A DNA stretch of 64,000 bases from Actinomadura macrotermitis (GTDB lineage Bacteria > Actinomycetota > Actinomycetes > Streptosporangiales > Streptosporangiaceae): the NCBI RefSeq assembly GCF_009604375.1, contig NZ_WEGH01000004.1, forward strand, positions 310,001-374,000, written 5' to 3'. The translations under genes were made by a program, and so were the position numbers. A model generated the notes under the pieces. The model searched no databases. It saw nothing but the letters and a program-made list of their open reading frames with translations, and was not told the origin of the DNA. This document shows positions 44,583-52,979 of this stretch, piece after piece. How positions within the stretch are numbered: position 1 is the stretch's first letter; each line of letters opens with the position of its first letter.

Positions 44583-45494
44583 TCAGCCGGCCTTGATGCC
44601 CCAGGAGCCGGAGAAGGCGTCTCCCGGCTGGAGCGCGATGACGTCGGTGTGACTGGCGAACGCGTTGGGCGGGCCGGTCATCGGCTCGACGCCGAGCCCC
44701 TGCCGCCGGTGCTCCGGCGGCACCTCGTCGGCGGTGTACATCTCCAGCCACGGGTGGTTCCGGTCGATCCAGAACGAGGTCGTGCGCCGCGAGCCGGCCA
44801 GGTGGACCCAGGCGCGGCCGTCCGGGTCGCGGTCGAGCCCGGTGAAGGCCCGGTCGATCTTCAGGTCGCCGAGCCGGGCGCCGGCCCGCAGGTCGTAGGG
44901 GGTGCCCTCGACCGGTTCGGGCCCGTCCGGCGGGATCATCCGGTCGTCGACCGGGAGGTAGAACCGTCCCGGCCCCGTGACGGTGCAGCCGTCGATCGGC
45001 TCGCCGACCGTCAGGTAGGGGTGGGCGCCGTGGGCGTAGGGCGCGACCCGCGGGCCCTCGTTCACGGCCGTCAGCGTGATGGTCAGCCCGTCGCCGGGGT
45101 CGAGCGCGTACACGGCCTCCAGGCCGAGCTGGAACGGATAGCCGGGCGTCCCCATCAGCCTGCAGGTCATGCGGAGCCGGCCGGGTTCCATATCGACGGT
45201 CGTCCAGGACAGCCAGCGGACCAGGCCGTGGATGGCGTTGTCGTACTCGGGTTCGGAGATGTCGAGCCGGTACTCCTGCCCCTCCCAGGTGTACCGGCCG
45301 TGGTCGATCCGGTTCGGCCAGGGGATCAGCAGCTGCCCGAAGGCGGCCGGTGCGGGTTCGCTGGGCGGGTAGGTGAGGACGAGCGGCTCGCCCTGCCAGG
45401 TCAGCTCCCGCAGCCCCGCACCGCACTCGGTGACGACCGCCGTATACGGCCCGGCCGTGATTTCCAGCTGGGCACCGCTGATAGCCGGTTCCAT
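44583..45494 (-). CDS. Aldose 1-epimerase family protein
   Basis: 303 residues. Galactose-mutarotase-like fold with the expected His pair (DNAIHGLVRWLSW and APYAHGAHPYLTVGE) and the C-terminal catalytic Glu region (WLEMYTADE, GVEPMTGPPNAF). It interconverts sugar anomers in the cytoplasm, which suits the glucose-6-phosphate dehydrogenase gene 36 bases downstream. Confidence 0.87.
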   Translation of the reverse strand: MEPAISGAQLEITAGPYTAVVTECGAGLRELTWQGEPLVLTYPPSEPAPAAFGQLLIPWPNRIDHGRYTWEGQEYRLDISEPEYDNAIHGLVRWLSWTTVDMEPGRLRMTCRLMGTPGYPFQLGLEAVYALDPGDGLTITLTAVNEGPRVAPYAHGAHPYLTVGEPIDGCTVTGPGRFYLPVDDRMIPPDGPEPVEGTPYDLRAGARLGDLKIDRAFTGLDRDPDGRAWVHLAGSRRTTSFWIDRNHPWLEMYTADEVPPEHRRQGLGVEPMTGPPNAFASHTDVIALQPGDAFSGSWGIKAG

Positions 45495-45609
45495 ACCGCT
45501 CTCCCTACCCTCCGCACCTCCATCACGCTGGCACTGACCTGGGCAAGGATCGACAAAGGACGCTATACGGGCTATGCCGCTCCAGCAGCGGGCAAGTCAC
45601 GAAAAGCGG

Positions 45610-46272
45610 TTACGGCACAAGGTGGCGTGCGCCGGGGGCCGGGCCGGCCGCCCGGGGGCGGCTGATGGCGGCGATGATGATGTCGGCGAGGGAGTCGGCG
45701 TAATGGCGGGCGTCGGTTTCGGGGTGCTCGTGCAGATAGGCGAGCATCGTGTCGACGGCGCCCTGGTAGGTGATCGCCATGATCCGGGTGTCGAAGTCGC
45801 GGAGCGTGCCCTCGTCCTGGCCCCGGCGGAACAGGGCCTCCTGGCCCCGGTAGGTCTCCTCGTAGTCGGCGAGGCCGAACCGCCGGGTGCCGTCGGCCTC
45901 GCGCAGGTTGGCGCTGATCTGCCGGAGCGCGGTCAGCTCGGACCGGTGCGTGGCGTCCAGGCGCGCGGCCTGGTGGATCGCGCCGCGGATCACCTCGGGG
46001 ACCGGGGCGGTCAGGTCGACAGCGCCGGCGATGTGCTCCCGGAGCGCCACCAGGGTGGTCCTGGCGGCCGTCTCCATGAGCTGGTCCTTGTCCGCGAAGT
46101 AGTGGGAGACCAGGCCCTTGGACACCTCGGCCCGCTCGGCGATCCGGGCCATGGAGGCGCCCTCGTAGCCGAGTTCGGCGACCACCGCGACGGTGGCCTC
46201 GATGATCTGCGCCCGGCGCACCTCCTCACTGAGGCGCCGGCGCGGGCGGGGCTCTCGGCGGGGCGCGGTCAC
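45610..46272 (-). CDS. TetR-family repressor
   Basis: 220 residues, GTG start. Helix-turn-helix: EEVRRAQIIEATVAVVAELGYEGASMARIAERAEVSKGLVSHYFADKDQLME, with the YF recognition-helix end typical of TetR. The C-terminal ligand domain is like BetI/TetR_C_6. It lies 35 bases downstream of the membrane protein gene on the same strand, so the two form an operon. The large palindrome over the start of that operon is its likely site. Confidence 0.88.
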   Translation of the reverse strand: MTAPRREPRPRRRLSEEVRRAQIIEATVAVVAELGYEGASMARIAERAEVSKGLVSHYFADKDQLMETAARTTLVALREHIAGAVDLTAPVPEVIRGAIHQAARLDATHRSELTALRQISANLREADGTRRFGLADYEETYRGQEALFRRGQDEGTLRDFDTRIMAITYQGAVDTMLAYLHEHPETDARHYADSLADIIIAAISRPRAAGPAPGARHLVP

Positions 46273-46307
46273 ACCGTCATTTCTAGCGGATCCGCGCGAG
46301 GCGCGGG

Positions 46308-46700
46308 TCAGCGGCGTGCCGGACGGCGCATCGCGACGAGCAGCGCCGCCATCAGCAGGGCGATCGCCACCATCTCGATCCGCATCCAGCCCGGGAAGAC
46401 GCCCGGCAGGGCGGCCTCCACGAGGTTCACCGCGAGCAGCACCGCGGCGATGACGCCGAGCGCGCGGGCCGCGCCGGCGTCGCCGGCCCGGGCTGACCGG
46501 AGGCGCAGCGGAAGGACGACCGCGAACACCGCGACGACCACGGCGTGCCCCCAGGCGTCGCCGGTCGCCAGCCGGGGCGCCTCGAACGACATGAGCGCCA
46601 GCGCCACAAGCGTGGCGATGACGACGGCGACGTAGACCGTGACCAGCGCGCCGGCGGCGCCGAGGCCGCCGGGCGGGCGGGCTCCAGTCTTATTGACCAT
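46308..46700 (-). CDS. Four-helix membrane protein, TetR-controlled
   Basis: 130 residues with four hydrophobic segments (about 16-37, 48-64, 78-97 and 104-124). No conserved catalytic residues. The ATG lies inside a palindromic operator and has no Shine-Dalgarno, so the mRNA is probably leaderless. It heads an operon with the TetR gene, which suggests a small-molecule-linked role such as efflux accessory or membrane stress. That is inference; the family is not recognised. Confidence 0.72.
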   Translation of the reverse strand: MVNKTGARPPGGLGAAGALVTVYVAVVIATLVALALMSFEAPRLATGDAWGHAVVVAVFAVVLPLRLRSARAGDAGAARALGVIAAVLLAVNLVEAALPGVFPGWMRIEMVAIALLMAALLVAMRRPARR

Positions 46701-46730
46701 GCGGCCAATATTATTGGCCACTTGGTCAAT
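46692..46730. promoter_or_regulatory. 39-bp TetR-type operator over a start codon
   Basis: A perfect inner palindrome GGCCAATATTATTGGCC is flanked by TTGACCA and TGGTCAA. The two 19-base halves differ at only two positions. The site includes the ATG of the membrane protein gene (46700-46698). Confidence 0.75.
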
Positions 46731-46945
46731 GTCAAGGGGCGGCCCCGGTGCGCGCGCCGGCCTGGCGCTCTCCGGGCCCGGAGAGAACGGCTGCACCGTG
46801 CCGCCGTAAATCCCGTCTCAGCGCCCCACAACGGCAAGTTGTGCTCAAAAGCTGCCAAAGTTCCTGAAGCAGTGCCGTTTACCCGGTGGTGCCCGGCCGA
46901 GGACCCTGCCCCCGTAGAGATCATTTCGACTCCTGGAGGTGCGGG

Positions 46946-48913
46946 TTGCCCAGGCGAACCCCGAGACCGGCCCCGCTCGCCGCGTTCACCGTCCTGACCG
47001 TGGCGGCCGCGGCGACGCTCGGCACGGGCGGCACGGCCGCCGCCCGCGCCGTTCTGCACATCGTGGTGAAGGACGGCGTCACCCAGCCGGTCTTCTCCTA
47101 CAAGGACGCGATCCGCGAGCACGTGTACGTCGAGTCGCCGCTGGACAGCGACAACGACGGCAAGAAGGACCGGATCAACGTCGACATCGTGCGCCCCAAG
47201 GAGACCCGGCAGGGCCTGCGGGTCCCCGTCGTCATGGACGCCAGCCCCTACTACGACAACGTCGGGCGCGGCAACGAGGGCGAGAAGAAGGCCTACGACG
47301 CCGACGGGAACCCCGCGAAGTTCCCCCTGTTCTACGACAACTACTTCGTCCCGCGCGGCTACGCCTTCCTCGCCGTCGACATGGCGGGCACCACCCGCTC
47401 GGAGGGCTGCCCGGTCACCGGCGGGCCGTCCGACGTGCTCGGGGTGAAGGCCGTCATCGACTGGCTGAACGGGCGCGCCAAGGGCTTCACGGCCGCCGGC
47501 GAGGCGGTGAAGGCCGACTGGACGACCGGCCGCACCGGCATGATCGGCAAGTCCTACGACGGCACCCTGGCCAACGGCGTCGCCTCCACCGGCGTGCGCG
47601 GGCTGGAGACGATCGTCCCCATCTCGGCGATCTCCAGCTGGTACGACTACAGCCGCTCCAACGGCGTCAAGTACTCCAACGGCTACCAGCCCTACCTGGC
47701 CCGGGTCGTGGACACCGACCCGCCGGCCAAGTGCCAGGCCGTCCGGGACGCCATGCACCAGGGCGAGGACGACGCGACCGGCAACTACAACGCCTACTGG
47801 AAGACCGCGGATTACCGGCACGGCACGATCGGCGACGTGCGCAACGTGCGCGCCAGCGTGTTCGCCTACCACGGCGTCAACGACCTGAACGTCAAGACCG
47901 ACCACTTCGCCAAGTGGTGGCAGGGCCTCGCCGCCAACGGGGTACGGCGCAAGGTGTGGCTGTCGCAGCGCGGCCACGTCGACCCGTTCGACATCCGCCG
48001 CGACCTGTGGGTGAACACCCTGCACAAGTGGTTCGACCACGAGCTGCACAAGATCCCCAACGACGCGCTGCGCGGCCCGCGCGCCGACATCGAGGTCGGC
48101 CCGGACCAGTGGATCACCCAGCCGGACTGGCCGTCGCGCGCGGCGCGGCCGGTCACCGTCCGCCCGGCCGCCGACGGCTCGCTCGGCCTGAAGCCCGCCA
48201 CCAAGGGCGCGACGGCGTCCTTCACCGACGCCCCCGGCCCGCAGGGCGGTGGCTACACCGAGGACGAGCTGGTCGCCGACCCGACCACCGCCAAGCCCTA
48301 CCGGCTGGCCTACGTGTCGGCGCCGCTGCCGCGCACCGGCCGCCTGTCCGGCTCCCCCACGGCGAAGCTGCGGGTCAGCCTGGACAAGCCGACCGCCAAC
48401 CTCACCGCCATGCTCGTCGACTACGGCGAGGACACCCGCGTCGACTACCTCGGCCCGGGGTCGGGCATCCAGACCCTGACGACCGAGGACTGCCACGGCG
48501 AGAGCACCCCGGCCGACGACGCCTGCTACCGGCAGACCCGCACGCGGACCGTCACGTCGGCGGTGAACGTCGTCGCGCGCGGCTGGCTGGACGCCCAGAA
48601 CCGCACGTCCCTCAGCAGGCCGGCCCCGCTCACGCCCGGTAAGTACTACTCGGTGCGCTGGCAGACGCTCGCGCAGGAGTACGTGTTCAAGAAGGGGCAC
48701 CGGCTCGCGCTGGTGCTCGCCGGCACCGACTACGACTACAACGACGACACCGCCACCGGCGCCAAGGTCACCGTGGATCTGGCGGGCAGCTCGATCACCG
48801 TGCCCGTCGTCCTCGGCGAGGACGCGTCCGCCCTCGTCGCTCCGCAGCCGCGCGGCGTCTGGAAGGGCCCGCAGCACGTGAAGCTCCCCCGCCAGGAGAA
48901 GAAGCTGTACTGA
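46946..48913 (+). CDS. Secreted X-Pro dipeptidyl-peptidase (CocE/NonD family)
   Basis: 655 residues. TTG 46946 is chosen because GGAGG lies 6 bases upstream; the resulting protein opens with a good signal peptide (RRTPRPAPLAAFTVLTVAAAATLG). Alpha/beta hydrolase with nucleophile Ser in MIGKSYDGTLANG, Asp in VFAYHGVNDLNVKTDH and His in LSQRGHVDPFD. A C-terminal jelly-roll (PepX_C) follows. It probably removes X-Pro dipeptides from peptides outside the cell, though CocE-type esterase activity is possible. Confidence 0.87.
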   Translation: MPRRTPRPAPLAAFTVLTVAAAATLGTGGTAAARAVLHIVVKDGVTQPVFSYKDAIREHVYVESPLDSDNDGKKDRINVDIVRPKETRQGLRVPVVMDASPYYDNVGRGNEGEKKAYDADGNPAKFPLFYDNYFVPRGYAFLAVDMAGTTRSEGCPVTGGPSDVLGVKAVIDWLNGRAKGFTAAGEAVKADWTTGRTGMIGKSYDGTLANGVASTGVRGLETIVPISAISSWYDYSRSNGVKYSNGYQPYLARVVDTDPPAKCQAVRDAMHQGEDDATGNYNAYWKTADYRHGTIGDVRNVRASVFAYHGVNDLNVKTDHFAKWWQGLAANGVRRKVWLSQRGHVDPFDIRRDLWVNTLHKWFDHELHKIPNDALRGPRADIEVGPDQWITQPDWPSRAARPVTVRPAADGSLGLKPATKGATASFTDAPGPQGGGYTEDELVADPTTAKPYRLAYVSAPLPRTGRLSGSPTAKLRVSLDKPTANLTAMLVDYGEDTRVDYLGPGSGIQTLTTEDCHGESTPADDACYRQTRTRTVTSAVNVVARGWLDAQNRTSLSRPAPLTPGKYYSVRWQTLAQEYVFKKGHRLALVLAGTDYDYNDDTATGAKVTVDLAGSSITVPVVLGEDASALVAPQPRGVWKGPQHVKLPRQEKKLY

Positions 48914-48936
48914 CCGTCCACCGGGCGGGTGCGCTA

Positions 48937-48982
48937 CCGGCCCGGCGCGAGGTGATGCCGAAGGCGGACCTCGCGCCGGGCC
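48937..48982. terminator. Hairpin after the X-Pro peptidase gene
   Basis: A perfect 16-bp inverted repeat, CGGCCCGGCGCGAGGT and complement, with a 14-base loop, 24 bases after the stop and between convergent genes. Confidence 0.8.
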
Positions 48983-49055
48983 GTTCGCGTAGTGACGCGC
49001 ACTCGCCCGGTCGCGCTCGAGACCGCCATCGCCACCGCCCTGACCAGGCCGGCGG

Positions 49056-49508
49056 TCAACGCGCGTCTTCGGCGCGGGCCCCGTCCAGGTAGTCGATGCA
49101 GCGGCCGAGCAGTTCGACCAGCGTCCGGTGCTCCTGCTCGGTGAACTCGGCGGCGAGGCCCCGCTCGATGCGCACCGGGCCGGTGTCGGCGCGGGCGAGC
49201 AGTTCCTCGCCTTCCGGGGTCAGCCGCGTCTCCAGGATGTTGCGGTGCCATTCGTGCGGGCTGCGCTCGATCAGGCCGCGTTCCTGCAGGTTCTTCAGCA
49301 CGGTGTTCATCGTCGGCGGGGTGACCGCGCACGCCCGCGCGAGCGCGGCGGCCGACATGCCGGGGTTCTCCGACAGCTGCAGCAGCGCCGCGTACTGCGG
49401 GACGGTGAGGCCCATCGGCCGCAGCGCCGCGTTCTTGGCGGCGCTCAGGGCCTGCTCGGCGCGCTTCAGGTAGGAGCCGAGGCGCTCGGGGACGGGCATC
49501 GAGGTCAC
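49056..49508 (-). CDS. MarR-family regulator
   Basis: 150 residues. Winged helix LTVPQYAALLQLSENPGMSAAALARACAVTPPTMNTVLKNLQERGLIERSPHEWHRNILETRLTPEGEELL with the beta-wing DxR region changed to WHRNI. Start is GTG 49508 or ATG 49499. It is divergent from the SMP-30-like gene, and a palindrome lies in that gene's promoter spacer, so repression by this protein is likely. The ligand is unknown. Confidence 0.87.
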   Translation of the reverse strand: MTSMPVPERLGSYLKRAEQALSAAKNAALRPMGLTVPQYAALLQLSENPGMSAAALARACAVTPPTMNTVLKNLQERGLIERSPHEWHRNILETRLTPEGEELLARADTGPVRIERGLAAEFTEQEHRTLVELLGRCIDYLDGARAEDAR

Positions 49509-49541
49509 CCGCGCATGATATCCGCCTCGAACATATGCACC

Positions 49542-49570
49542 TTGACGAGCATTAGAGTTCTAATTAACGT
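49542..49570 (+). promoter_or_regulatory. Promoter with an operator in its spacer
   Basis: TTGACG (49542-49547) and TAACGT (49565-49570) are 17 bases apart. The palindrome ATTAGAGTTCTAAT (49551-49564) fills the spacer and ends directly at the -10. A MarR dimer there would block RNA polymerase. Confidence 0.65.
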
Positions 49571-49620
49571 ATGCATGCACCTGTTGGACAGTGTTCTATC
49601 GCTGCGATCAGAGAGACGTC

Positions 49621-50625
49621 ATGCCCTCCATCACCCGAAGCATCGCCGTCACCGCCACCGCGCTCACCGCCGCGCTCCCCCTCGCCCCGGCGGCGCACGC
49701 CGCCCGGGCCGACGTCCCGCCGGCGCACACGCGCCCCCACGCCGCCCCGCGCGTCACCGCCGCCTACGAACTGCCCGGCGACCGGGTCTACCCCGAGGGC
49801 ATCGCCGCCGACCCGCGCACCGGCGCCCTGTACGCCGGGTCGTACACCGACGGCACCGTCTACCGGACGACGCCCGGCCGCCGCGTCGCCGAGGTGTTCC
49901 TGCCCGCCGGCGCCGACGGCCGCCACACCGCCAACGGCCTGAAGGTGGACGCGTCCGGCCGCCTGTGGGTGACCGACTCGACCAAGGGCGTGACGGTCTA
50001 CGACACCCGCACCCGCCGCCCGCTCGCCCGCTTCGAGGTCCCGGGGACGGGCGGCCGGTTCGTCAACGACCTGGCCATCGCCCCCGACGGCAGCGCCTAC
50101 CTCACCGACAGCGTCCGCCCCGTGGTCTACCGGGTGACGCCCCGGCAGGTCGCGCGGGGCGGCGGCGCGCTCACGCCGTTCTTCGACCTGTCGCACGTCC
50201 TGCGCCCGCACGCGCCGGACGCCTTCAACCTCAACGGGATCGTCGCCGACCCGGCGGGCCGCCTGTACACCGCGGACATGACCGGCGGCGACCTGTACCG
50301 CCTCGACCCGGCCACCGGCGCGATCCGCCGGGTCGCCCTCAGCGGCGGCGACATGATCAACGCCGACGGCCTCGAACTCCGGCACGGCCGGCTGTGGGTG
50401 GTGCACAACCGCGACAACACCATCAGCCGGTGGCGGCTCACCGCGGCCGGCACGGCCGCCCGCGTCGAGCGCCGGCTGACCGACCCGGCCCTGCAGCTGC
50501 CCACCACGCTGGTGCGGAGCCGCGGCACGCTCTACGTCGTGCGCTCCCAGTTCGACAAGGGCGGCCCGCTGGGGCCGGGCACCCCGCAGATCCCCTTCAC
50601 CATCGCCGCCGTCCGCGGCATCTGA
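49621..50625 (+). CDS. Secreted SMP-30/gluconolactonase-like beta-propeller protein
   Basis: 334 residues. Signal peptide about 1-29 (ending PAAHAARA). Six-bladed propeller blocks: VYPEGIAADPRTGALYAGSY, TANGLKVDASGRLWVTDS, FVNDLAIAPDGSAYLTDS, NLNGIVADPAGRLYTADM and NADGLELRHGRLWVV. SMP-30 relatives bind a divalent metal and hydrolyse lactones or organophosphates; this one may be an extracellular lactonase. It is under probable MarR control. Confidence 0.82.
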   Translation: MPSITRSIAVTATALTAALPLAPAAHAARADVPPAHTRPHAAPRVTAAYELPGDRVYPEGIAADPRTGALYAGSYTDGTVYRTTPGRRVAEVFLPAGADGRHTANGLKVDASGRLWVTDSTKGVTVYDTRTRRPLARFEVPGTGGRFVNDLAIAPDGSAYLTDSVRPVVYRVTPRQVARGGGALTPFFDLSHVLRPHAPDAFNLNGIVADPAGRLYTADMTGGDLYRLDPATGAIRRVALSGGDMINADGLELRHGRLWVVHNRDNTISRWRLTAAGTAARVERRLTDPALQLPTTLVRSRGTLYVVRSQFDKGGPLGPGTPQIPFTIAAVRGI

Positions 50626-50629
50626 CACC

Positions 50630-50670
50630 CGCCCGCCCCTGCGGCCGTCCTTTCGCCGCAGGGGCGGGCG
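50630..50670. terminator. Hairpin after the SMP-30-like gene
   Basis: A perfect 16-bp inverted repeat, CGCCCGCCCCTGCGGC and complement, with a 9-base loop, 4 bases after the stop. Confidence 0.82.
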
Positions 50671-50789
50671 AGACCGCCCCCGGCCGGACGCTTCACCCCG
50701 CGCCCCCTCCTCGGCATCGGCGCCGCCCTCGTCATTGGAGGCCGCCCCTGATCCTCCGGGACCTGCCCTTCAGCCAGGGCGGGCGGCGG

Positions 50790-51842
50790 TCAGGCGTCGC
50801 GGGACTTGCTCGGCTGGACCCGTTTCGGCTCGCCCGCCATCTTCGGGTAGTTCGGCGGGTAGGGGGCGTCGCCGAGGCCGTGGTCCTTCTCGTCGCGGTC
50901 GGCCATCTCCAGCAGCGGCTCCAGCGAGAACGCCGCGTCGTCGATGGCCGCGTGCACGTCGCCGAGGCGGGCGAAGCGCTCGGGCATGGTGGCGATGGTG
51001 AAGTCCTCAGGCGCCACGTCCGGCAGCTCCGCCCAGGTCACCGGCGCCGACACCGGCGCGTGCGGGAGGGGCCGGACGCTGTAGGCCGAGGCGATCGTGC
51101 GGTCGCGGGCGTTCTGGTTGAAGTCGATGAACACCTGCTCGCCCCGCTCCTCCTTCCACCACTTCGTGGTGATCTGGGCGGGGGCGCGCCGCTCCAGCTC
51201 GCGGCCGAACGCCAGCGCGGCGCGGCGCACCTCGGTGAACGTCCAGCGGGGCTCGATGCGCACGTAGACGTGCACGCCGTGCTTGCCCGAGGTCTTGACG
51301 TAGCCGGTGTAGCCGAGCTCGCCCAGCAGGTCGCGGGCCGGGCCGAGGGCGACCGCGACGGCGTCGGCGAAGCCGGTGCCCGGCTGCGGGTCGAGGTCGA
51401 TGCGCAGCTCGTCGGGATGGTCGACGTCGCCGCCGCGCACCGGCCACGGGTGGAAGGTGAGCGTGCCGAGGTTGGCCGCCCAGGCGATCACCGCGAGCTC
51501 CGTCGGCATCACCTCGTCGGCGGACCGGCCGGACGGGAAGTCGATGCGGGCCGTGCGCACGTAGTCGGGCGCGCCCTTGGGGGCGCGCTTCTGGTAGAAC
51601 GCGTCCGCTCCCCGGGCGTCCCCGCGGGTGGCCAGCCTGGCCCCTTCGAAGACGCCCGACGGCCAGCGCTCCAGCGTCGTCGGCCGGTCGCGGGTGGCGC
51701 GCAGGATGCCCTCGCCGACCGCCAGGTAGTACTCCACCAGCCGCCGCTTGGTGTACCCGGGCCCGGGGAAGTAGACCTTGTCGGGATTGCTGACCTTGAC
51801 GAGCCGATCCCCTACCGGGATCTCGATGAAGGGCGAGGCCAT
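50790..51842 (-). CDS. LigD-type NHEJ polymerase/primase domain protein
   Basis: 350 residues, the stand-alone polymerase (PolDom) of the LigD/Prim-Pol family. Catalytic carboxylates Asp149 and Asp151 in LRIDLDPQPG and a third Asp in VFIDFNQNA. TSGKHGVHVYVRI binds the nucleotide. It fills gaps or adds ribonucleotides at broken ends. Ku is not in the window, and the partner ligase may be the LigC at 29610-30683. The C-terminus is short and basic. Confidence 0.87.
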   Translation of the reverse strand: MASPFIEIPVGDRLVKVSNPDKVYFPGPGYTKRRLVEYYLAVGEGILRATRDRPTTLERWPSGVFEGARLATRGDARGADAFYQKRAPKGAPDYVRTARIDFPSGRSADEVMPTELAVIAWAANLGTLTFHPWPVRGGDVDHPDELRIDLDPQPGTGFADAVAVALGPARDLLGELGYTGYVKTSGKHGVHVYVRIEPRWTFTEVRRAALAFGRELERRAPAQITTKWWKEERGEQVFIDFNQNARDRTIASAYSVRPLPHAPVSAPVTWAELPDVAPEDFTIATMPERFARLGDVHAAIDDAAFSLEPLLEMADRDEKDHGLGDAPYPPNYPKMAGEPKRVQPSKSRDA

Positions 51843-51896
51843 ACCGGCACGCTAACCCAGGGGTACGACGTTTCCCGGGAGGGGTAACGTCGGAGC

Positions 51897-52298
51897 ATGG
51901 ACAAGATCCGCAAAAGCGAGGAAGAGTGGCGGGCGCAGCTGTCGCCCGAGGAGTTCCACGTGCTGCGCGAGGCCGGCACCGAACGGCCCTTCACCGGCGA
52001 GTACACCGACACCAAGACCGTCGGGGTGTACCGTTGCCGCGCCTGCGGGACCGAGCTGTTCCGGTCGGAGACCAAGTTCGACTCGCACTGCGGCTGGCCG
52101 TCGTTCTACTCCCCGGCCGACTCCGACGCCGTCGTGCTGATCGAGGACACCAGCCTCGGCATGACCCGCACCGAGGTGCGCTGCGCGACCTGCGACTCCC
52201 ACCTCGGCCACGTCTTCCACGGCGAGGGCTACGGCACGCCCACCGACGACCGGTACTGCATCAACAGCGTCAGCCTGACGCTGGAGCCCGCCGGGTGA
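51897..52298 (+). CDS. msrB: Peptide-methionine (R)-S-oxide reductase
   Basis: 133 residues, full-length MsrB. Zinc cysteines Cys47, Cys50, Cys96 and Cys99 (CRAC and CATC), catalytic Cys121 in DDRYCINSVSL. GWPSFYSP and GHVFHGEG are family hallmarks. It reduces methionine R-sulfoxide in oxidised proteins. Its stop codon is directly followed by the stop of the convergent gene, with no spacer. Confidence 0.95.
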   Translation: MDKIRKSEEEWRAQLSPEEFHVLREAGTERPFTGEYTDTKTVGVYRCRACGTELFRSETKFDSHCGWPSFYSPADSDAVVLIEDTSLGMTRTEVRCATCDSHLGHVFHGEGYGTPTDDRYCINSVSLTLEPAG

Positions 52299-52931
52299 TC
52301 AGCGGGTCTCCTCGACCTTGCAGTCGTCGTCGTCGCTCTGCTTGTTGGCGAGCACCACGCTGCCGTTGTCGCTGCTGCGGCCGTGCACGAACACCCGCGG
52401 CGCGGTGTCGCCGCCGTCCTTGAGGTACTGCGTGGTCCACTCGCACAGCGACACCGCGGGCGGGGAGTTCTCCTCGTCCTCGCCGAGGTCGGTGTAGACG
52501 CGCAGGAAGTCGCCGCTGCGCCGCACGTCGGTGACGTGCTTGACGACCTCCTGGGCGGGGTCCTTCTGGCGCAGGTACGGCAGCGCGTCGCCGACCTCGT
52601 CGGGGTCGGCGGGCCGCGCCGCGTCCTGCTGGACGGCGGGCGCGCCGGGCGTGGCGGAAGCCCCGGTCCGCGCCGACCGGGCGGCGACGGCCGCGCTCGG
52701 CGCCTGCCGGTCGCCGCCCTCGGCCAGGCCGGCGACGGCGGTGACCGCCAGCAGCGCGACCACCGCCGAGCCCGTGCCGGCCATGACCAGCCGCCGGCGG
52801 CGCGCCCGCACCGAGGCGGCCCGGGAGGCCGCGCGGGCGGCCAGCCGGGTCCATCCGGCCGTGCGGCCCGGCGCCTTCCGGGCGTGCCTGCCGCGTGCGT
52901 GCTTGGCGGGAGCTTTAGTCACGGTCGGCAC
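52299..52931 (-). CDS. Membrane-anchored hypothetical protein
   Basis: 210 residues, GTG start. A very basic cytoplasmic N-terminus (about 1-48, rich in Arg, Lys and His), one membrane helix (VMAGTGSAVVALLAVTAVAGLA, about 49-70), a low-complexity Ala/Pro linker, and an extracytoplasmic domain of about 95 residues (LRVYTDLGEDEENSPPAVSLCEWTTQYL) with two Cys that could form a disulfide. No family recognised. Confidence 0.7.
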   Translation of the reverse strand: MPTVTKAPAKHARGRHARKAPGRTAGWTRLAARAASRAASVRARRRRLVMAGTGSAVVALLAVTAVAGLAEGGDRQAPSAAVAARSARTGASATPGAPAVQQDAARPADPDEVGDALPYLRQKDPAQEVVKHVTDVRRSGDFLRVYTDLGEDEENSPPAVSLCEWTTQYLKDGGDTAPRVFVHGRSSDNGSVVLANKQSDDDDCKVEETR

Positions 52932-52979
52932 TTTACCGACCCTTTCCCAGATCTTGGACCGGGTCCGGCCAACCGGCCG

